Assembly (NCBI GenBank): GCA_006538405.1
Contig: BJKQ01000008.1
Location: 1,736,001 to 1,800,000 of the forward strand
Direction: 5' to 3'
Source of the DNA: Hansfordia pulvinata
Taxonomy: Eukaryota > Ascomycota > Sordariomycetes > Xylariales
Length of the DNA: 64,000 nt
The translations under genes were made by a program, and so were the position numbers. Below the pieces are notes generated by a model. That model made no database searches, was not told the origin of the DNA, and saw nothing but the letters and a program-made list of their open reading frames with translations. Below are positions 34,801-47,100 of the stretch, piece after piece. Numbering within the stretch: position 1 is the stretch's first letter; each line of letters begins with the position of its first letter.

Positions 34801-37140
34801 CGCTGCGTCTCCGCAGAAGTCGACTGACACAGCCGCGCCGTCGGGCTCGACACCGCCTGCACCCGTACGTACAGGTACCCAAGGTATGTGGTGATGATGA
34901 TCCTCTCTCGGACGGGGCGCTTGGCTGGGCCCAGATCCGGACCAGACCCTCTGGACCATCCATCATAGTACGAATACCCGTGCTATCGTACAGCTGCACA
35001 CGTGCAAAAACTGGAACCCGCCGGCGCCGGCGCTCTGGTTTCCTCTCGACCTTGGATTCCCCTCTACTCGTACGCACGCACGCGGGTCCCGTAGGTACGA
35101 GTAGGCCTCGCGAGGCGGCCTCGTCTGCCATGTGCCATCGTTGCAATGTGACGCAGGGGGCAGGCCTGCCGGGCGGGCGCCCACCCCCACTGGCGGTTCG
35201 CACCACAATCACACCTTCCGGCTGTCTTTTTCTTTCCCTCCCCATTAACTTATTAGGTACCTACCTGTCGTGCGAGCAATACAACTCGTCGAGTTTGCCC
35301 CATTCGTTCGGTCCCCCCCCCCCCCCCTCTTTTTCACCGGGTCCCGCCGTCCTGGGACCCGTTCGCTTCCTCACATGGGCACCTCCTGTCGGTGTGGCCT
35401 GCATATCCTCTACTCTAGGGGGGCCGGCTTGGGACGCGGGCAGATCGTCCAGGTGAGCAGCGTCACGTGTGATGCAAATGAGTTAGACCTCTTGGTGGCG
35501 CATACGGAATACCTACGAAGCATACTCGTACGAATATAGTGGGAGGCTGGTTTCTTGAGATTCCCATTGGAAGGGGACTCTGACCCTGCCTAATTGTGTA
35601 CTAGCACTCAGGCCCCGGAAGAGACTGATGACTGATGAGATGAGGAGCAGAAAGTGCTGCAGGTCGTAGTATTCTCTCGTGCTCCAGGATGCTGTGCCCA
35701 CGGAGACTGTGTACTTCGTACTGGCTTGCGTGGCATCCATCACCAGCTTCAACTAGGTACGGTAGGTAAGGTAGGTAGGCAGGTAGGTAGGTGGCGTGTG
35801 ACCGTCGGGCATGCCTCCGAGTGTACCTATCCTCCTCCTCGGGTAACGTGGCTCCCCAGGGTAAGGGATGTGATCAGCGACCGGCTCCTTGCTGGGTCGG
35901 AATCTGACGTCCTCGGCAGAAAGGAAGATGCCCCGAAAAGGTGGAGGAAAGGCTGCCTCCCCATGCAGCTTCCAGTCCACAAGTCCCAGATATATCGGGC
36001 TGTTGTATGGCGCAAGGCAGAGAACCCTTGCATTCTGCCGCATCACATGAGCTCGCTTCCCTTCACCCCCGCGCGCCTGGCTCGGGCGGCCGGCGGTCGC
36101 GATCGCCAGCGGCACAAAGGCCCCGGGCCGCAGAGTACGGAGAGCGTGCCGGGTCTGGCGGACACTCGCCGCCCGTATGCTGTCAGACGTGCGTCTATCA
36201 CGTTGTCACCGGGCAGAAGTGGCTTTCTATTAATAGCCGGGCGAGAATGATGTACGAGTAGCTCGCGGCCCAAAGAGAAGAAAGAGCCTGTGCCCTCCGT
36301 TCCTCGCTGCATCGCTCGCCATCTACTGCCTTGCTTCGATTTCGGGGGGGGGGGGGGGGGGGGGGTTGAAGGTTTCTCCTGGCCACTCCCGTTTTGTTTG
36401 TGTGGCGTTGTCTGGACCCCGGCTGGAAGTCAGAAAGCACTCCATCTCCGTGTGATGTGTGCTTTGGAGAAGCTCTCATCCGAGCGAGCCCCCGCGGCTG
36501 GGCGTGTTTCTTGGCTGTCCTTGGCCATTCTCGGCCATCACACATTCGCCTACGACGAGACGAGGTGGTTGGGAGGGCAGCCAAGATGCACCTTGGTGAC
36601 TGCCTCGGGCTTTTACTACCATATCTGCTAACCCGGCGGAGGACACTTCGCCCACTTTCTACTGCGCATTGAGTTCCCCTGTTTGAGGTGTCTCGACCTG
36701 GAAGGCTGTGATCTGATGACCATCATGCGACAGTCCCTCATGCGACGGACATGCGTTCTGCCCGGTACGGATCATCTCGCAGGCAACCGCCCGAGCAGCT
36801 GTGCTAACCTCGGGCAATCATTTCGGCTCAGATCGGACAGGCAGCGGCCGGTGGTGAGGGGGTCACGGAGAAACAGCCGAGCCAAAGCTGCATTGCTGCG
36901 CTCCCCTCAGCTCCAGAGCGACTCGGGAGGCACAGCGTGCCATTGTGCTCTATTGTTGAGGAGAGGGGCGGGAAGACGATGCTGGACACGTGCGATTCTT
37001 GATTGAAGGTCAAGTCTGGCTTGGAGGCGCTACATACACCAGGGCCGTGGAGACGCGCGTACTGGCAAGATCGTAGAGCCGTTGGGAACCAGAGCGGGTC
37101 AACCTCGATGGCAAGAAGCAGAGTCCCTGAGGGAAAGCTT
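31837..37140. other. 5.3-kb gene-free region
   Basis: This lies between the noxR start and the ccs1 stop. The longest ORF (34,635-35,456, + strand) has low-complexity Arg/Pro/Ser composition and no motif. TACTCGTA/TACGAGTA motifs start at 33397, 33647, 34320, 35065, 35096, 35523 and 36253. GGTAGGTA runs lie near 35,755-35,792. A C15 tract is at 35,313-35,327 and a G22 tract at 36,344-36,365. The right half may include ccs1 3' UTR. Confidence 0.55.
36344..36365. repeat. G22 homopolymer
   Basis: An uninterrupted run of about 22 G lies in non-coding DNA. It has quadruplex-forming potential and is also a likely site of consensus-length error. Confidence 0.9.
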
Positions 37141-38517
37141 TCAGATCATGCCCTTCTGGACCTCATCCTTCCTCTCCTCCCACAGCGTCTTTCCCGTGCA
37201 AGAGCACACCGTCTTGTCGTTATCCCACATGCCGGCGCTCCTCGCGATGACGCCGGTGACGGTGTTTTCGTCGTTCTTCAGGCCCTCCCCGCTTTCGTCC
37301 TGTCTGGAGACCACCATCGCGTGGCCGATAATCTCCCACACCTGCAGGGGCTGGTCCAAGAAGACAGCCCCGTACCCGCCCACGCCGACCTCGATGGTCC
37401 CCAAGAAGCCGCGCGGCTTTTCCGCGGCGTCGCCTCCCTTCCACACAGGCCCTGTGGAGGCGGCCCCGAGCTTCAGGTCGCCATATTGGCGTATCGTTGC
37501 CGTGTAGGTCCCGGGTGCGACGCCGCGGATGGTCAGGTCCACCAGAGTCACAGTGTCGGACACCTGCACCATGCGCGCCAGCCCTCTGACTTCTCGGTCG
37601 CTGCCGTCAGCGCCGGCCGCCGCGGCCTCTGGGGCCGACGCCGGCACCAGCGCGTCGCCGCCTCTGTCGTTACGGTGGTAGGTTTCAAGAATGCAGACGG
37701 CGGCGCCTATTCATCGCGAGTCGGAAGGGGCGTCATGGTCAGCGTCACGGTCGGCAGTCAATCAAAAAGGGGGGTCCCAGGGCCAGAGGCAAGCCGGAGA
37801 AGAAGGACGTCGATCAGGGGCTCGATGGTCATGCACGCGTGCCGGCAGTGAAAAGGGACGATGCGATCAAGGCAACTTGAGGGGAAGGGGACCCACTGTT
37901 CGATGTGCCGGATCCGCGCAGAATGGCATCCCGGCCGGTTGCCTCGATGGCGCTCACAATGGCAGAGGGGGCGGCTGTGGCAGGACTCAAGTTAGCCAAG
38001 GCGAGTTATCACGGCAGCCTCGGACGGAGCGCCTTCGTGCGCCCGGCGGCGACATGCTGGGCGCTCCGCCTACGTGTACTAGCCCCACTGCGTCCGGCTC
38101 CGGAAGACTCACCCGTGCCCTCGACCGACACAAGCTGGTCCTGGAGGTTGGCGTCGACCTTGGTGATGCCATCCAGGCTGTAGAGCGAATCCGAAACCGA
38201 CTTGACACAGCTGTCGCAGGTCATGTGCACGGCGAAGAGGGTCTGACCGAGGGCGTTAGCCGGCGCGATCTACGGCCAGTGCCGGTAGCAGAGAAGACAC
38301 GGACCTGGAAGGGGGTTTTGACTTTGTTCTGCTGGGCCGCCATGATGCGTGTGTCGTCGCGGGCGGCGGCGGCGGCGATGTCGGATCCTGAGGAAAGGTG
38401 GGGGTTGCGCCGGTGTAAGTCGTGAAAATAATAGGCCGCAGCGGCGAGACCGGCAGAGGCGCAGCCGGCGGCGGTTGCAAGAGTCAGGAACGAGACGTTG
38501 GGCAGCTTGCCGAGCAT
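37141..38517 (-). CDS. CCS1: Copper chaperone for Cu,Zn superoxide dismutase (CCS)
   Basis: Ccs1 inserts copper and forms the disulfide in Sod1. Four exons fit: 38517-38305, 38242-38113, 37974-37897 and 37706-37141. They give 328 residues. Domain 1 is heavy-metal-associated: TLFAVHMTCDSCVKSVSDSL with Cys80 and Cys83, then QLVSVEGTAAPSAIVSAIEA. Domain 2 is SOD-like (DLTIRGVAPGTYTATIRQYG; HAMVVSRQDESGEGLKNDEN) and appears to lack a full SOD active site. Domain 3 has the copper-relay motif Cys308-Ser-Cys310 in VCSCTGKTLWEERKDEVQ. Exon 1 adds about 60 residues before the usual start region. These begin MLGKLPNVSFLTLATAAGCA and include a hydrophobic Ala/Gly-rich helix; an alternative in-frame ATG (MAAQQNKVKTPFQ) gives a conventional cytosolic form. 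It is divergent from the uL13m gene. Confidence 0.93.
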
Positions 38518-39198
38518 CGTCAGACTTGCCGCCGAAGAGGGAGAGGGGGGTCAAGAGCCACACAGCGTGCGGCTCTTTCCAGTGCGCCGTCGGGTCGGCG
38601 GCAGATATTGACATCAACCCACCGCACCCAATCCCATCTCTGTAAAACCGATGTTGCTTTGAAATCGGGTTCCATTCGGGACTGACGACGGACGCCCGCC
38701 AGTATCCAAGCGCCGTTTACCGGTTTCGGTCAGCGCTTCTGCTAGGAAAACGGGGGTTTCGACCGTTATCCGTGCTCTTACGAGTACGAGAGCATTTCGT
38801 GACGGTGGGCCGGACGTAACCAGTGGAAGGCAGCGCTGGGCAGGTACCTCGTACCAAGTTCTCCTGACGGTCCGAATCTAAAGGCCGCCACCTGGCGCCT
38901 ACTACTCGTACTGCCGTCGCGTCCAGGCCTTGCTCAGCGCAGAACCGTGCAGCGAGATACAGGCAGGCGATCGTCTCAAAATTTGGGAGCTTTCCCCGAC
39001 GTTGAAGCCATTCACCTTTCGACGACTCACGACGACCCGCGACCGCCACCCTCACCACACAACCGACGACACTCCTCACCACCTTGACCGATACTGCACG
39101 GCCCTGCAGACAAGGCGTACCAACCCGCCGCCGCCACAGAAAACCCGGGGAGACACGCACCCGACCGAGGGCGTGACACCCTCCAGTCCACTGCCAAC
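38518..39198. promoter_or_regulatory. Divergent promoter region, ccs1 and uL13m
   Basis: This 681-bp region separates two divergent gene starts and must hold both promoters. Two TACTCGTA-type motifs start at 38779 and 38903. A C/A-rich leader precedes the uL13m ATG. No defined core promoter element was identified. Confidence 0.5.
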
Positions 39199-39904
39199 AT
39201 GTCGCAGACCATAGGCGCCGTAAGCACCTCTCCTCCCGACCGCTCGACCGCCCGACCACCCCACGCGCTGCCCGCAGGAAGAAACGACAGTGATACGCGG
39301 CGGCTCTCGAGAATCAATTGAACCATGCGCATCCCCTCGCGGACCGCTTCGCTAACCCATGTTCCTCCCCCCCTCTCGTCCGCAGACAAAACTCGCCTAC
39401 TCGCGCGTATGGCACCACGTGTCGGCCTCGACGCCGCACCCGACGCTCTCCACGCAGCCGGGCGTGACGCCGCCGGCCCTGGGCCGCCTGGCCTCGCGCA
39501 TCGCCGTCATCCTGATGGGCAAGAACAAGCCCGTGTGGGACCCGTCGACCGACTGCGGCGACTACGTCGTCGTGACCAACTGCGCCGCCCTGCACGCCAC
39601 GGGCAACAAGAAGTGGCAGAAGACCTACTACCGCCACAACACCCGCCCGGGCAGCCTGAGGAGCGTGACCATGGACGTCCTCATGGCCAAGCACGGCGGC
39701 GCCGAGGTCCTCCGCAAGGCCGTCAGCGGCATGCTGCCCAAGAACCGCCTGCGCGACAAGCGCCTCGCCCGCCTCAAGGCCTTCGAGGGCGAAGCCCACC
39801 CGTACAAGCAGAACCTGATCCGCTTCGGCGGCGTTCAGGTAGGCAAGGAGGGCTGGGAGAAGGCCGCCCAGGCCATCAGGCAAGCCGACACGCAGAGGTT
39901 ATAA
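39199..39904 (+). CDS. MRPL23: Mitochondrial large-subunit ribosomal protein uL13m
   Basis: Exon 1 (39199-39219) encodes only MSQTIGA. After a 166-bp intron, exon 2 (39386-39904) starts TKLAYSRVWHHVSA. The total is 179 residues. Signatures of the L13 family are LGRLASRIAVILMGKNKPVW, DCGDYVVVTNCAALHATGNK, KKWQKTYYRHNTRPGSLRSV and AVSGMLPKNRLRDKRLARLK. The length is close to that of yeast Mrpl23 (163 residues), so this is the mitochondrial form and not the cytosolic L13a/L16. It is divergent from ccs1 and convergent with urate oxidase. Short first exons like this are common in fungal ribosomal protein genes. Confidence 0.93.
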
Positions 39905-40326
39905 AGCCGGTTCGGCGGACGGTGAACGACGAGGTGTCGAGAAGAATCAAAGCGAGCAGTCGGGCCTGTGCATCGATGCGCCACAAACATCGCCCCCCAC
40001 CCCCCCCCCCCCCCCCCCCCCCCGAGCGCGCAAAGGCGGCATGCGCCGGCGTGAGCGCGGTGGCTGGGACAGGCTGGCCATGTACATCTGCCCTGTATCA
40101 TAATGTACGCATATGACGAAGACGGCCCGAAAAGAGCTGCGCAAAGTGTAAGGCTCCGAATCACCAATGGACGGTACGAGTGGCCCGTGCCTACTTCAGA
40201 GGCGAAAAGCACCATCAGTCCTAATCAAGGACGCAGCATCGGGCTGCTCGACTTTGGTGGAAATCACTTTGGCTAGCATTGGGCGTTGTAAATTACAATA
40301 GAAAACATACTCTCCAGGCATATCGT
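39905..40326. other. Convergent 3' region with a C24 tract
   Basis: The 3' ends of the uL13m and urate oxidase genes face each other here. A run of about 24 C at 40,000-40,023 is the main feature. No gene was seen. Confidence 0.6.
40000..40023. repeat. C24 homopolymer
   Basis: An uninterrupted C run follows a shorter C6 and one A. It lies about 100 bp after the uL13m stop codon. Confidence 0.9.
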
Positions 40327-41269
40327 CTACGACCGTGTCACCTCGCACTTGATGAGACCGTTGGGCCCCGACTGGGGAGCATACACCTCGGCGTCCTTCC
40401 CCGTGTTCTGAAGGTCCTTGTGCCAGGACAGGTCTGGGCTCGGTGTCAGTGACGAGAACCCGACTATAGCGCGTGCGGCACTCACCAATCTCAAAGTAAT
40501 GCTTGTTGGGCAGCGAGTAGGTCACCGACTCGACGGCGGGCGCCGCCTCGAGGATCTTCTCGCCCATCTTGTACATGGTGTTCTGGACGGAGGGGCTGTT
40601 CTCCTCGGCGAACGTCTTCATGGTGATTTTGCGGGCGTCCTCCCAGGCCTTGTCGTAGGCGGCGAGGCCGGTGTCGAGGGAGGCGAGGTCGGGTAACTTC
40701 GCCCACTTCCAGGTGGCGTCGACTTCGGTGGACAGGACGCGGTCCCAGGTCTCGGGCAGGGTGGTGAACTCGTCGCGGACGAAGCTGTGGAACTGGGAGC
40801 CCGTGCTCTTGAGGACGAGCAGGCCGGCGATGCCGCTGCGGACGTCGATGCCCCGGCCGCGCTCGGCGCGCGCCCAGACGTTGCGGGTCTCGCCGCCGTC
40901 GCGGTAGAAGCTGTGCGGGTGGGGCTGACCGTCGATGACCATGCGGGTCCAGCGGTGGACGACGACGTCGACGCTGGCGGCCGTCATGTGGGCGTAGCGG
41001 TCGAGGAAGTGCTGGCCGACGGCGGCGGCCCAGCGCTCCGGGGGCCGCACGGGCAGCTCCTTGGCCTTGATGTAGATGGTGTTCTTCATCGAGTCGGTGG
41101 CGACGACGCCCGCGTTGTCGGCCGCCGTGTACGACTCGTCCACGGCGCCCTCGAGCAGCACGCACACCGTCATCTCCGTCACCGTCTGCGTGCCGGCCGC
41201 CTCGTCTCGCTCCACCTTGTATACGCGGACGTTGTCCTTGCCGTAGCGCGCCGCCGACAGCCTCGCCAT
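40327..41269 (-). CDS. uaZ: Urate oxidase (uricase)
   Basis: Uricase oxidises urate to 5-hydroxyisourate, releasing H2O2, normally in peroxisomes during purine use. Exon 1 (41269-40486) and exon 2 (40433-40327) give 296 residues. The start MARLSAARYGKDNVRVYKVE and length fit the family; an upstream in-frame ATG at 41,404 would add an unsupported low-complexity leader. Active-site residues are Lys11, Thr58 in ATDSMKNTIYIKAKE, and Asn255/His257 in PNKHYFEI, which match the Aspergillus numbering shifted by one. Exon 2 encodes DLSWHKDLQNTGKDAEVYAP and GLIKCEVTRS, then stops. Fungal uricases normally carry on for a few residues to a peroxisomal SKL-type signal. None is visible here, in this frame or just downstream. 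Confidence 0.93.
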
Positions 41270-44163
41270 GATGGGCGTGCGTGGGGGTGTAAGCTGGGCT
41301 GTACTTGGAATTGGGTGGTTTGGGGTAGACTCGGGTCGGACTGTCTCTGTTCTGTCCGGTGGTAGGTCCAGAGGGAGTACAGGAGGTAGCTGGCGGGAGG
41401 CCAATGGAAAGGTTGGCGATGGGGGGGTGAACCAAGCTGATGCTAATAAGTACTGCTGCCAATACCTGTGGTGTCGAACCCGGGGGGAAGCCGCGAAGGA
41501 GGCTCACGTGGGTGGACGCGCGGGGCAAGTTCCTTCTGAATCAGATGTCTCCCACCTGCAGCCTCAATTGACGTGGGACAGCTCGAATACGTGGAGCAAC
41601 AGTGACTTCACGGGCAGGCGATCGCGGTCGGGTGCTGGTCACATGCAACCTAGCACGAGCGAGGGGGCTGCGCCGCCATCGTGCTTTATACCTACTACAT
41701 ACGCGGCAGCATGCGATGTCCAGCGCCCCCGTGCAAGAGGCCTGCCTGCTTGCATGCCTCTGGCTCGTCTGGCCATCTGCTGATATGATTCGATTCGGGC
41801 CGTGTTACCCAGGCGGCCCCGAACGCGCATCCGCAGCGCTCGTGTCCTGGCATGACGAGCGGCAGGCCACTGACAACCCCGCCGATAGGCGCATCGACGC
41901 AGGCCGAGATCGTACGTGGGATGGACCGCAGCTACGGCGCGACCAACACCGTTTGGGGCCCGTTCCAGGGGCTTATCAGTGCGCCTTGCCCGGGGTCGAG
42001 GGCTAGGTACGAGTACTCTCCCACGCTGGTTAGTCCCGTGGGGAGACCAGTGAATGGTAGTGTCCAGAGCACGAGTACTAACAACCATAATACGAGTACT
42101 ACAGAACGGCTTTCGCGGTGCGGCTTGGGAAATGGCTGTGGCTGAGTGAGGCTCCTGAGTGACCGTTCTTCATCCTTCACTCTGGGAGTTCGCAACTATT
42201 CCCGAGGAGAAGCGGAGGGGTTCTCCACCAGCCCTGGCTATTCTCGTAGATCATACGATCTGCTTCACGCATGTAGTGGCGCACTCATGACGTTTCCGGA
42301 GACAAGCTGCCGTTGCCGTTACGGGTACGGGTAGCCCTGTCCACGAGGCTGCTACTCCCCAACTGGCCACGCCCCATTGACAACGTCGTGTGCCGTCTCC
42401 GGCCAGGAATCTGGGACATGCCGCCGCCGGTCTGCAGGGGAAAGGTCGGCGCGATCCAGATTCAAAGGAAAGACCCATCCATCTCCATCCGACTACTCCG
42501 TACGAGTGCGCCGGGGTGGACCATGGCACATGGTTGACGTACATCACCCGCTTAGCATGCGGCAGCGCTGGGACGTGCGACCCACGAAACTACCCCGGGC
42601 TGGCGATCCTGAGCTTCCAGTCGTCATTTGCGATTGATGAGTTGCTGCGTACGACTCCCTGTTGGTTGGCAAGATGCTGTTGTTTTGCTGGCCCGCCGGT
42701 GACACCAGACAGACAGTAGTTTCGAAGGCTTAAATCGACCTGACTGTTACATACAGGCACACACACTCTCTCTCTCTGATCTAGTGGAATGTACCTGGCC
42801 TGTCTGCCACGAGGTACCTCCTCCACAACTGCAGGTGCATGGGCATTCTGTTCCCTCGCTGAAGCCGCGGGTTTGTTGCTGTTAAAATCCCCATCATATC
42901 TCATTCTAGACTGGATGAACATGTGCCGGATGGCAGCATCGCTCCATGAGGATATATCAGTATCATGGAAGACGTGATCGGATGAATTGGATCAAGCGTC
43001 GGACCACGTTCCAACGATATGCTGCAACAGATCGATCGAGTTATCGGCACTGGATCCAGCAGTATTTCATTTCATCTTGCAGAACCCTGGGTCTGATAAC
43101 TGTGCACAGATGTATCGCGCCTGCCGAACATGCAAGTCGAGGCCAGTAATCAAGAATTCCAAGTTGGGTACCTTCCAACCCCGCTCACCCTGTAATGTTA
43201 TATCCAGATGTATCCATGCATTTGAGGCAGGAGTGCCCAGGCGGAGAAGGGTTGAGGGCAACAGTCTGGGGCTGCGGGTTAGGTGAGGGTAGGTACTCGC
43301 TCGCAGACACGAACCCACCTAAGGTTCAGGGCTGTCGAGTGGGTGCTCGTAAGCGCAGCGCAGCGCTGTGCACCGCCGGTTGGGTGGGCTGGCCCGATCG
43401 CCTGGCCCTGCCTCCACGACACGCCCTAACTTACATGTAACTCGATGAGCGGGCGGCTGGACGGCGCTACTCGGCCTCCGCCGCCAGGTACGCTGCCCGC
43501 TCGCGACGTCGACCTCCATCTCGACTCAGGACGGCCCTCGACCTCGCTGCCCAGCACCGCCGCACCCAAGCGCCCGCCTTCCCCCCCCATCGCCCTTCGC
43601 TCCCCATCCGCCGACACGTCCCACGCCGCTCCTCGCGCCCTTGTCCGCTGCCTCTCCACCCTCGTTTGCCCTGCGCCGAGTCCGCTGCCTCGCCCCAAAG
43701 CCGCCGTTCAGGTGCATCCGGGTTCACCCCTCGCACCCGTCTACCGCCCGCCGTACACCACTCCGCCGTCGATGCAGCCCTCGACGTAGGTGTTGACTGC
43801 GCAAGGCTGCGCTTCGCCCGGATCAACGTCTTTCTCAGTAGCACCCCGCCCCGGACTCCGTCCTCCGTCCTACGAGGCATCCACGCCAGCAATACCGCCA
43901 GCACAGCCTGCCCGCCCCTCCCAGCCCCAGCCTGCTCTTTCATGCGACGCCCACTTCTCGGATGAGTCGCCTTGGGGCATCGTCCCACACGGCCGCCCAT
44001 CGGTTGGGACTGCGATCATGCTCGGCACCTCCGCTACTCCAACACAGAAGCCGCTGAGCTCCCACCACGGCGCCTCCGTCAACTCGGCCGCCCCCGCCCG
44101 AAGACCCAGCCTCGACCGCGATGCCACTCTCCAGCCCCCGGGTCGACCAATGGCCCTCGCACC
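41270..44163. other. Intergenic region, urate oxidase to Rictor gene
   Basis: No supportable gene. TACGAGTA motifs start at 42008 and 42091. From about 43,440 to 44,163 the DNA is GC-rich and stop-poor on the + strand (for example a 114-codon Pro/Ser/Arg-rich ORF at 43,445-43,789). This looks like the long leader of the Rictor gene, possibly with upstream ORFs. The Rictor frame is also open back to 43,972, adding 64 codons of basic low-complexity sequence that I have left out. Confidence 0.5.
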
Positions 44164-47100
44164 ATGTCCTCGTCCGTCTCCTCCTTCGCCCCGAGGGGCT
44201 CTTCTCTCAACCCGAGCCCCGCTCCTGGCAGCTTCAGCTCCGAGCTGCGCAGCCAGATGCAATCCCGGTCCGGGTCTCGCGCCGACATCTACAACCTCGA
44301 CAAGCTCGACGAGGAGGAGGACTCTGCCGCCGAGCAGGCCATCGCCTCTCTCAAGGAATCTCTGAACCGCGAGTTGAAGATCAAGGAAGGCAGCGAGAAC
44401 CTGCTCGAAGCCCTCAACGCGAAAAAGGCCAAGCAGACCAAAGACCAGCGCCTGCGCGTCGAGGCCGAGCTGACCGCTTCCAACTCGAGAATCAAAGAGC
44501 TCAAACAAAGAATCACCGACGCTCAGCGTTCCACAGTGCCCCCCGCAACCCCGACGAGGCCCCGCAACGACAGCGTACCGGGGCCCCATACCTACCGCTC
44601 TCCTCAGAGCGTGTCCAGAAGTGGCGCTGGATCCGATATCGACGAGCCCACAGAATCGCCCACATTCGCACTCGCCGAGATTCTCCAAGCCCTCGAAGTC
44701 GAGGGCATGACCCCTGAATACTACGTTGGCCGGGCCAATAACCTCGTCGAGCTGTTCAAAAGGCACCCGACCCTCAAGTACGACCTCGTCTGGTCTATTT
44801 TCGGGGATCGCATGCAGGTGATGCTGCTCAGCGGCAGCAGGGAGGTGGTTGCCGCCGCCTACCGCATGCTGCGTTACGCTGTTTCCGACGTGTCCTCTCT
44901 CAAGAAGATCCGCAGCCTCAACACCGACTACATGGTGGTTGTCTCCCTGGCCAAGGATCGCAAGGCCGACGTGGAGCGCGAGCAGGCCCTCAAATTTGTG
45001 CGGTCTTTCCTCGATGTCAAAGACGGCGCCCGCGAGATTTCCCGGGCCCTTGTTAGGACCATTGCTGCCGTCGCCGAACAGTCAGAGGATCGACTGCGCC
45101 CGATCTGCATTGAGACGCTGTCTGAAATTCTGCTGAGAGACCCCGCACTCCTCATATCGGCCGGCGGCATATCGCCCGTGTCGGAAGCACTCTCGGAAGG
45201 CTCGTACAAGAGCCCTGAGTCGTTGGCGTCGGTCCTGCTCTACTTACTAGATGCTCCCCAACGTCGTAACTACCTCAGGGCCGGCTGCGAACTTGAAGTC
45301 ATGTTCACTGCATTCACCGACAACTTCTCCTCCACCGAGGATGTCGTGAAGCGGAACTCAAAGGCGATCGCCTCGGCCTTGAGGACCTGGTCCGGCTTGA
45401 TGTCACTGTCCATGTACAATCTGCGGTCCATCAAGTCTCTTGTTGACAGCCTGGTGTTGCCTAGTGCTTCGATCCGTGACACTGTCATTGACTTGCTCTA
45501 TTCGCTTCTTCGCATCAAGCCCCCCGCCTGGGCCACCCCGTACCTGGCTGGCCGCCGCTTGACGACGTACGGCAGAGTGGCAACTTTGAAGTCATCTACC
45601 GCTGTCAGGGGGACAACGGATTATGACGACGAGGGTGCGGAGCAAAACTTTGTCGAACACTATACCGCCCTTCTCTTGGCCATCTTTGTCAAGGCCGGAC
45701 TGTTGCCGGCGTTGCTGCAGATTGCGCAGGGAGATGAAGACCCAACTCTGAGAAGGAAGACCACGTTGCTCATTGGCGAGATTCTCAAGCTTGCCGGTCG
45801 ACTTCTTCCTCCAGCTTGGAGCAGCGAACTGCAGTTGCTTCCAGAACTGTTCTCGGGGGCAGCTCAATTCAAGAACGACGAGACACGATTCAGCGCTACC
45901 GGTATCGTCTATCAAATCAGCAGCGTCAGCCGGATTCTTTATCGGTCTTCTCCCTCGAGCTTTACTGGCCAGCTGCCTTCCACAAGCATGATTGATCAGA
46001 TGGCCCCAGCAGATGAGACCTCCAAGGGCGCCGCTGCGGTCGGGGTTGACGACGCAACCTTTAGGCAGATGATCATCGACTCCTCAGTGTTGGGCCATTC
46101 CAGTGCTGTCAAGTGGAATTGGGACTTGATTCTGAAAATTGTCGAGGGGCCGCTCACCAACGGTAAGCGCCTGGAGGAGGCCATCAAGGCGTCCAAATTC
46201 ATGAAGCGGATCATGAATTTCTATCGGCCTTTCAAGCTGCGGTTTTCGGAGATGAAAAACACCAGAAACACTCAGAAATACGTCACGGTCGGCGGGGCCC
46301 TGATGCACACATTGCTCCAGACGCACGAGGGCATCAGATATCTCGTGGATAACAAACTGCTAAGGCAACTGGCCGAGTGCCTAGCCCAATGCGATCCGGT
46401 AATGTTTCTGTCCCACGGCGGTCTGATCACCCACTAACCAGTACATGCAGTCGAGTGGCCTGACGGCGTCCTTTCCCGTCTTTTCACCCGATCGACTGAA
46501 CGACACTCTATCGTGTGGCTATTTTCACATGCTGGGCGTTCTGAGTGGCGAGCCCAGAGGCCTGCAGATGCTGGAAAGGTGGCGCATATTCAACATGGTG
46601 TATCACATTCTTGACCTCAAGCAGCGGCCCGACCTGATCAAGCTGCTGCTGTCCAATTTCGACTACAGCCTCCCTGGACACCCCCGTGTGATTCTCTCCA
46701 AGGCACTGACTGGAGGCACGAAAGACATCAGGATCCATGCCACGGATGCACTTCGAGCCTACGCCACCATGCGGCGTCTGTCGCCCTCAGGGCAGGTTGT
46801 TTCCGACTCGAAGTGGGCGATCCAGCTCCTGGTCACGCAGCTCTACGACCCTGACATCGAGGTCTGCGCAACAGCCGTCAAGATCCTGGAGAAGGCGTGC
46901 AACAGCAAACCTCTTCTGGAGTACATTGTGCAGTGCCGTCCCGCCCTCGATCATCTGGGCGAGATCGGGGCCCCCCTTCTCCTGCGATTCCTGTCGACCT
47001 CCATTGGGTATCACTACCTGGACGGCCTCGACTACATCAGCAATGAAATGGACGACTGGTTCCTGGGTCGAAACGACACTTATGTCAGTCTTGTCGAGGC

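Noticed and set aside
34635..35456. 273-codon + strand ORF in the 5.3-kb gene-free region
   Set aside because: Arg/Pro/Ser-rich low complexity with no motif, no homologous feel and several repeat motifs inside it.
41440..41540. tRNA-like B box (GGTTCGACACC on the minus strand)
   Set aside because: The flanking bases do not form a T-arm stem, and no A box, anticodon arm or acceptor stem fits around it.
46399..46450. Stop codon and apparent frame change in the middle of the Rictor gene
   Set aside because: It is explained by a 52-bp intron with a GTAATG donor, CACTAAC branch site and CAG acceptor, not by a frameshift.
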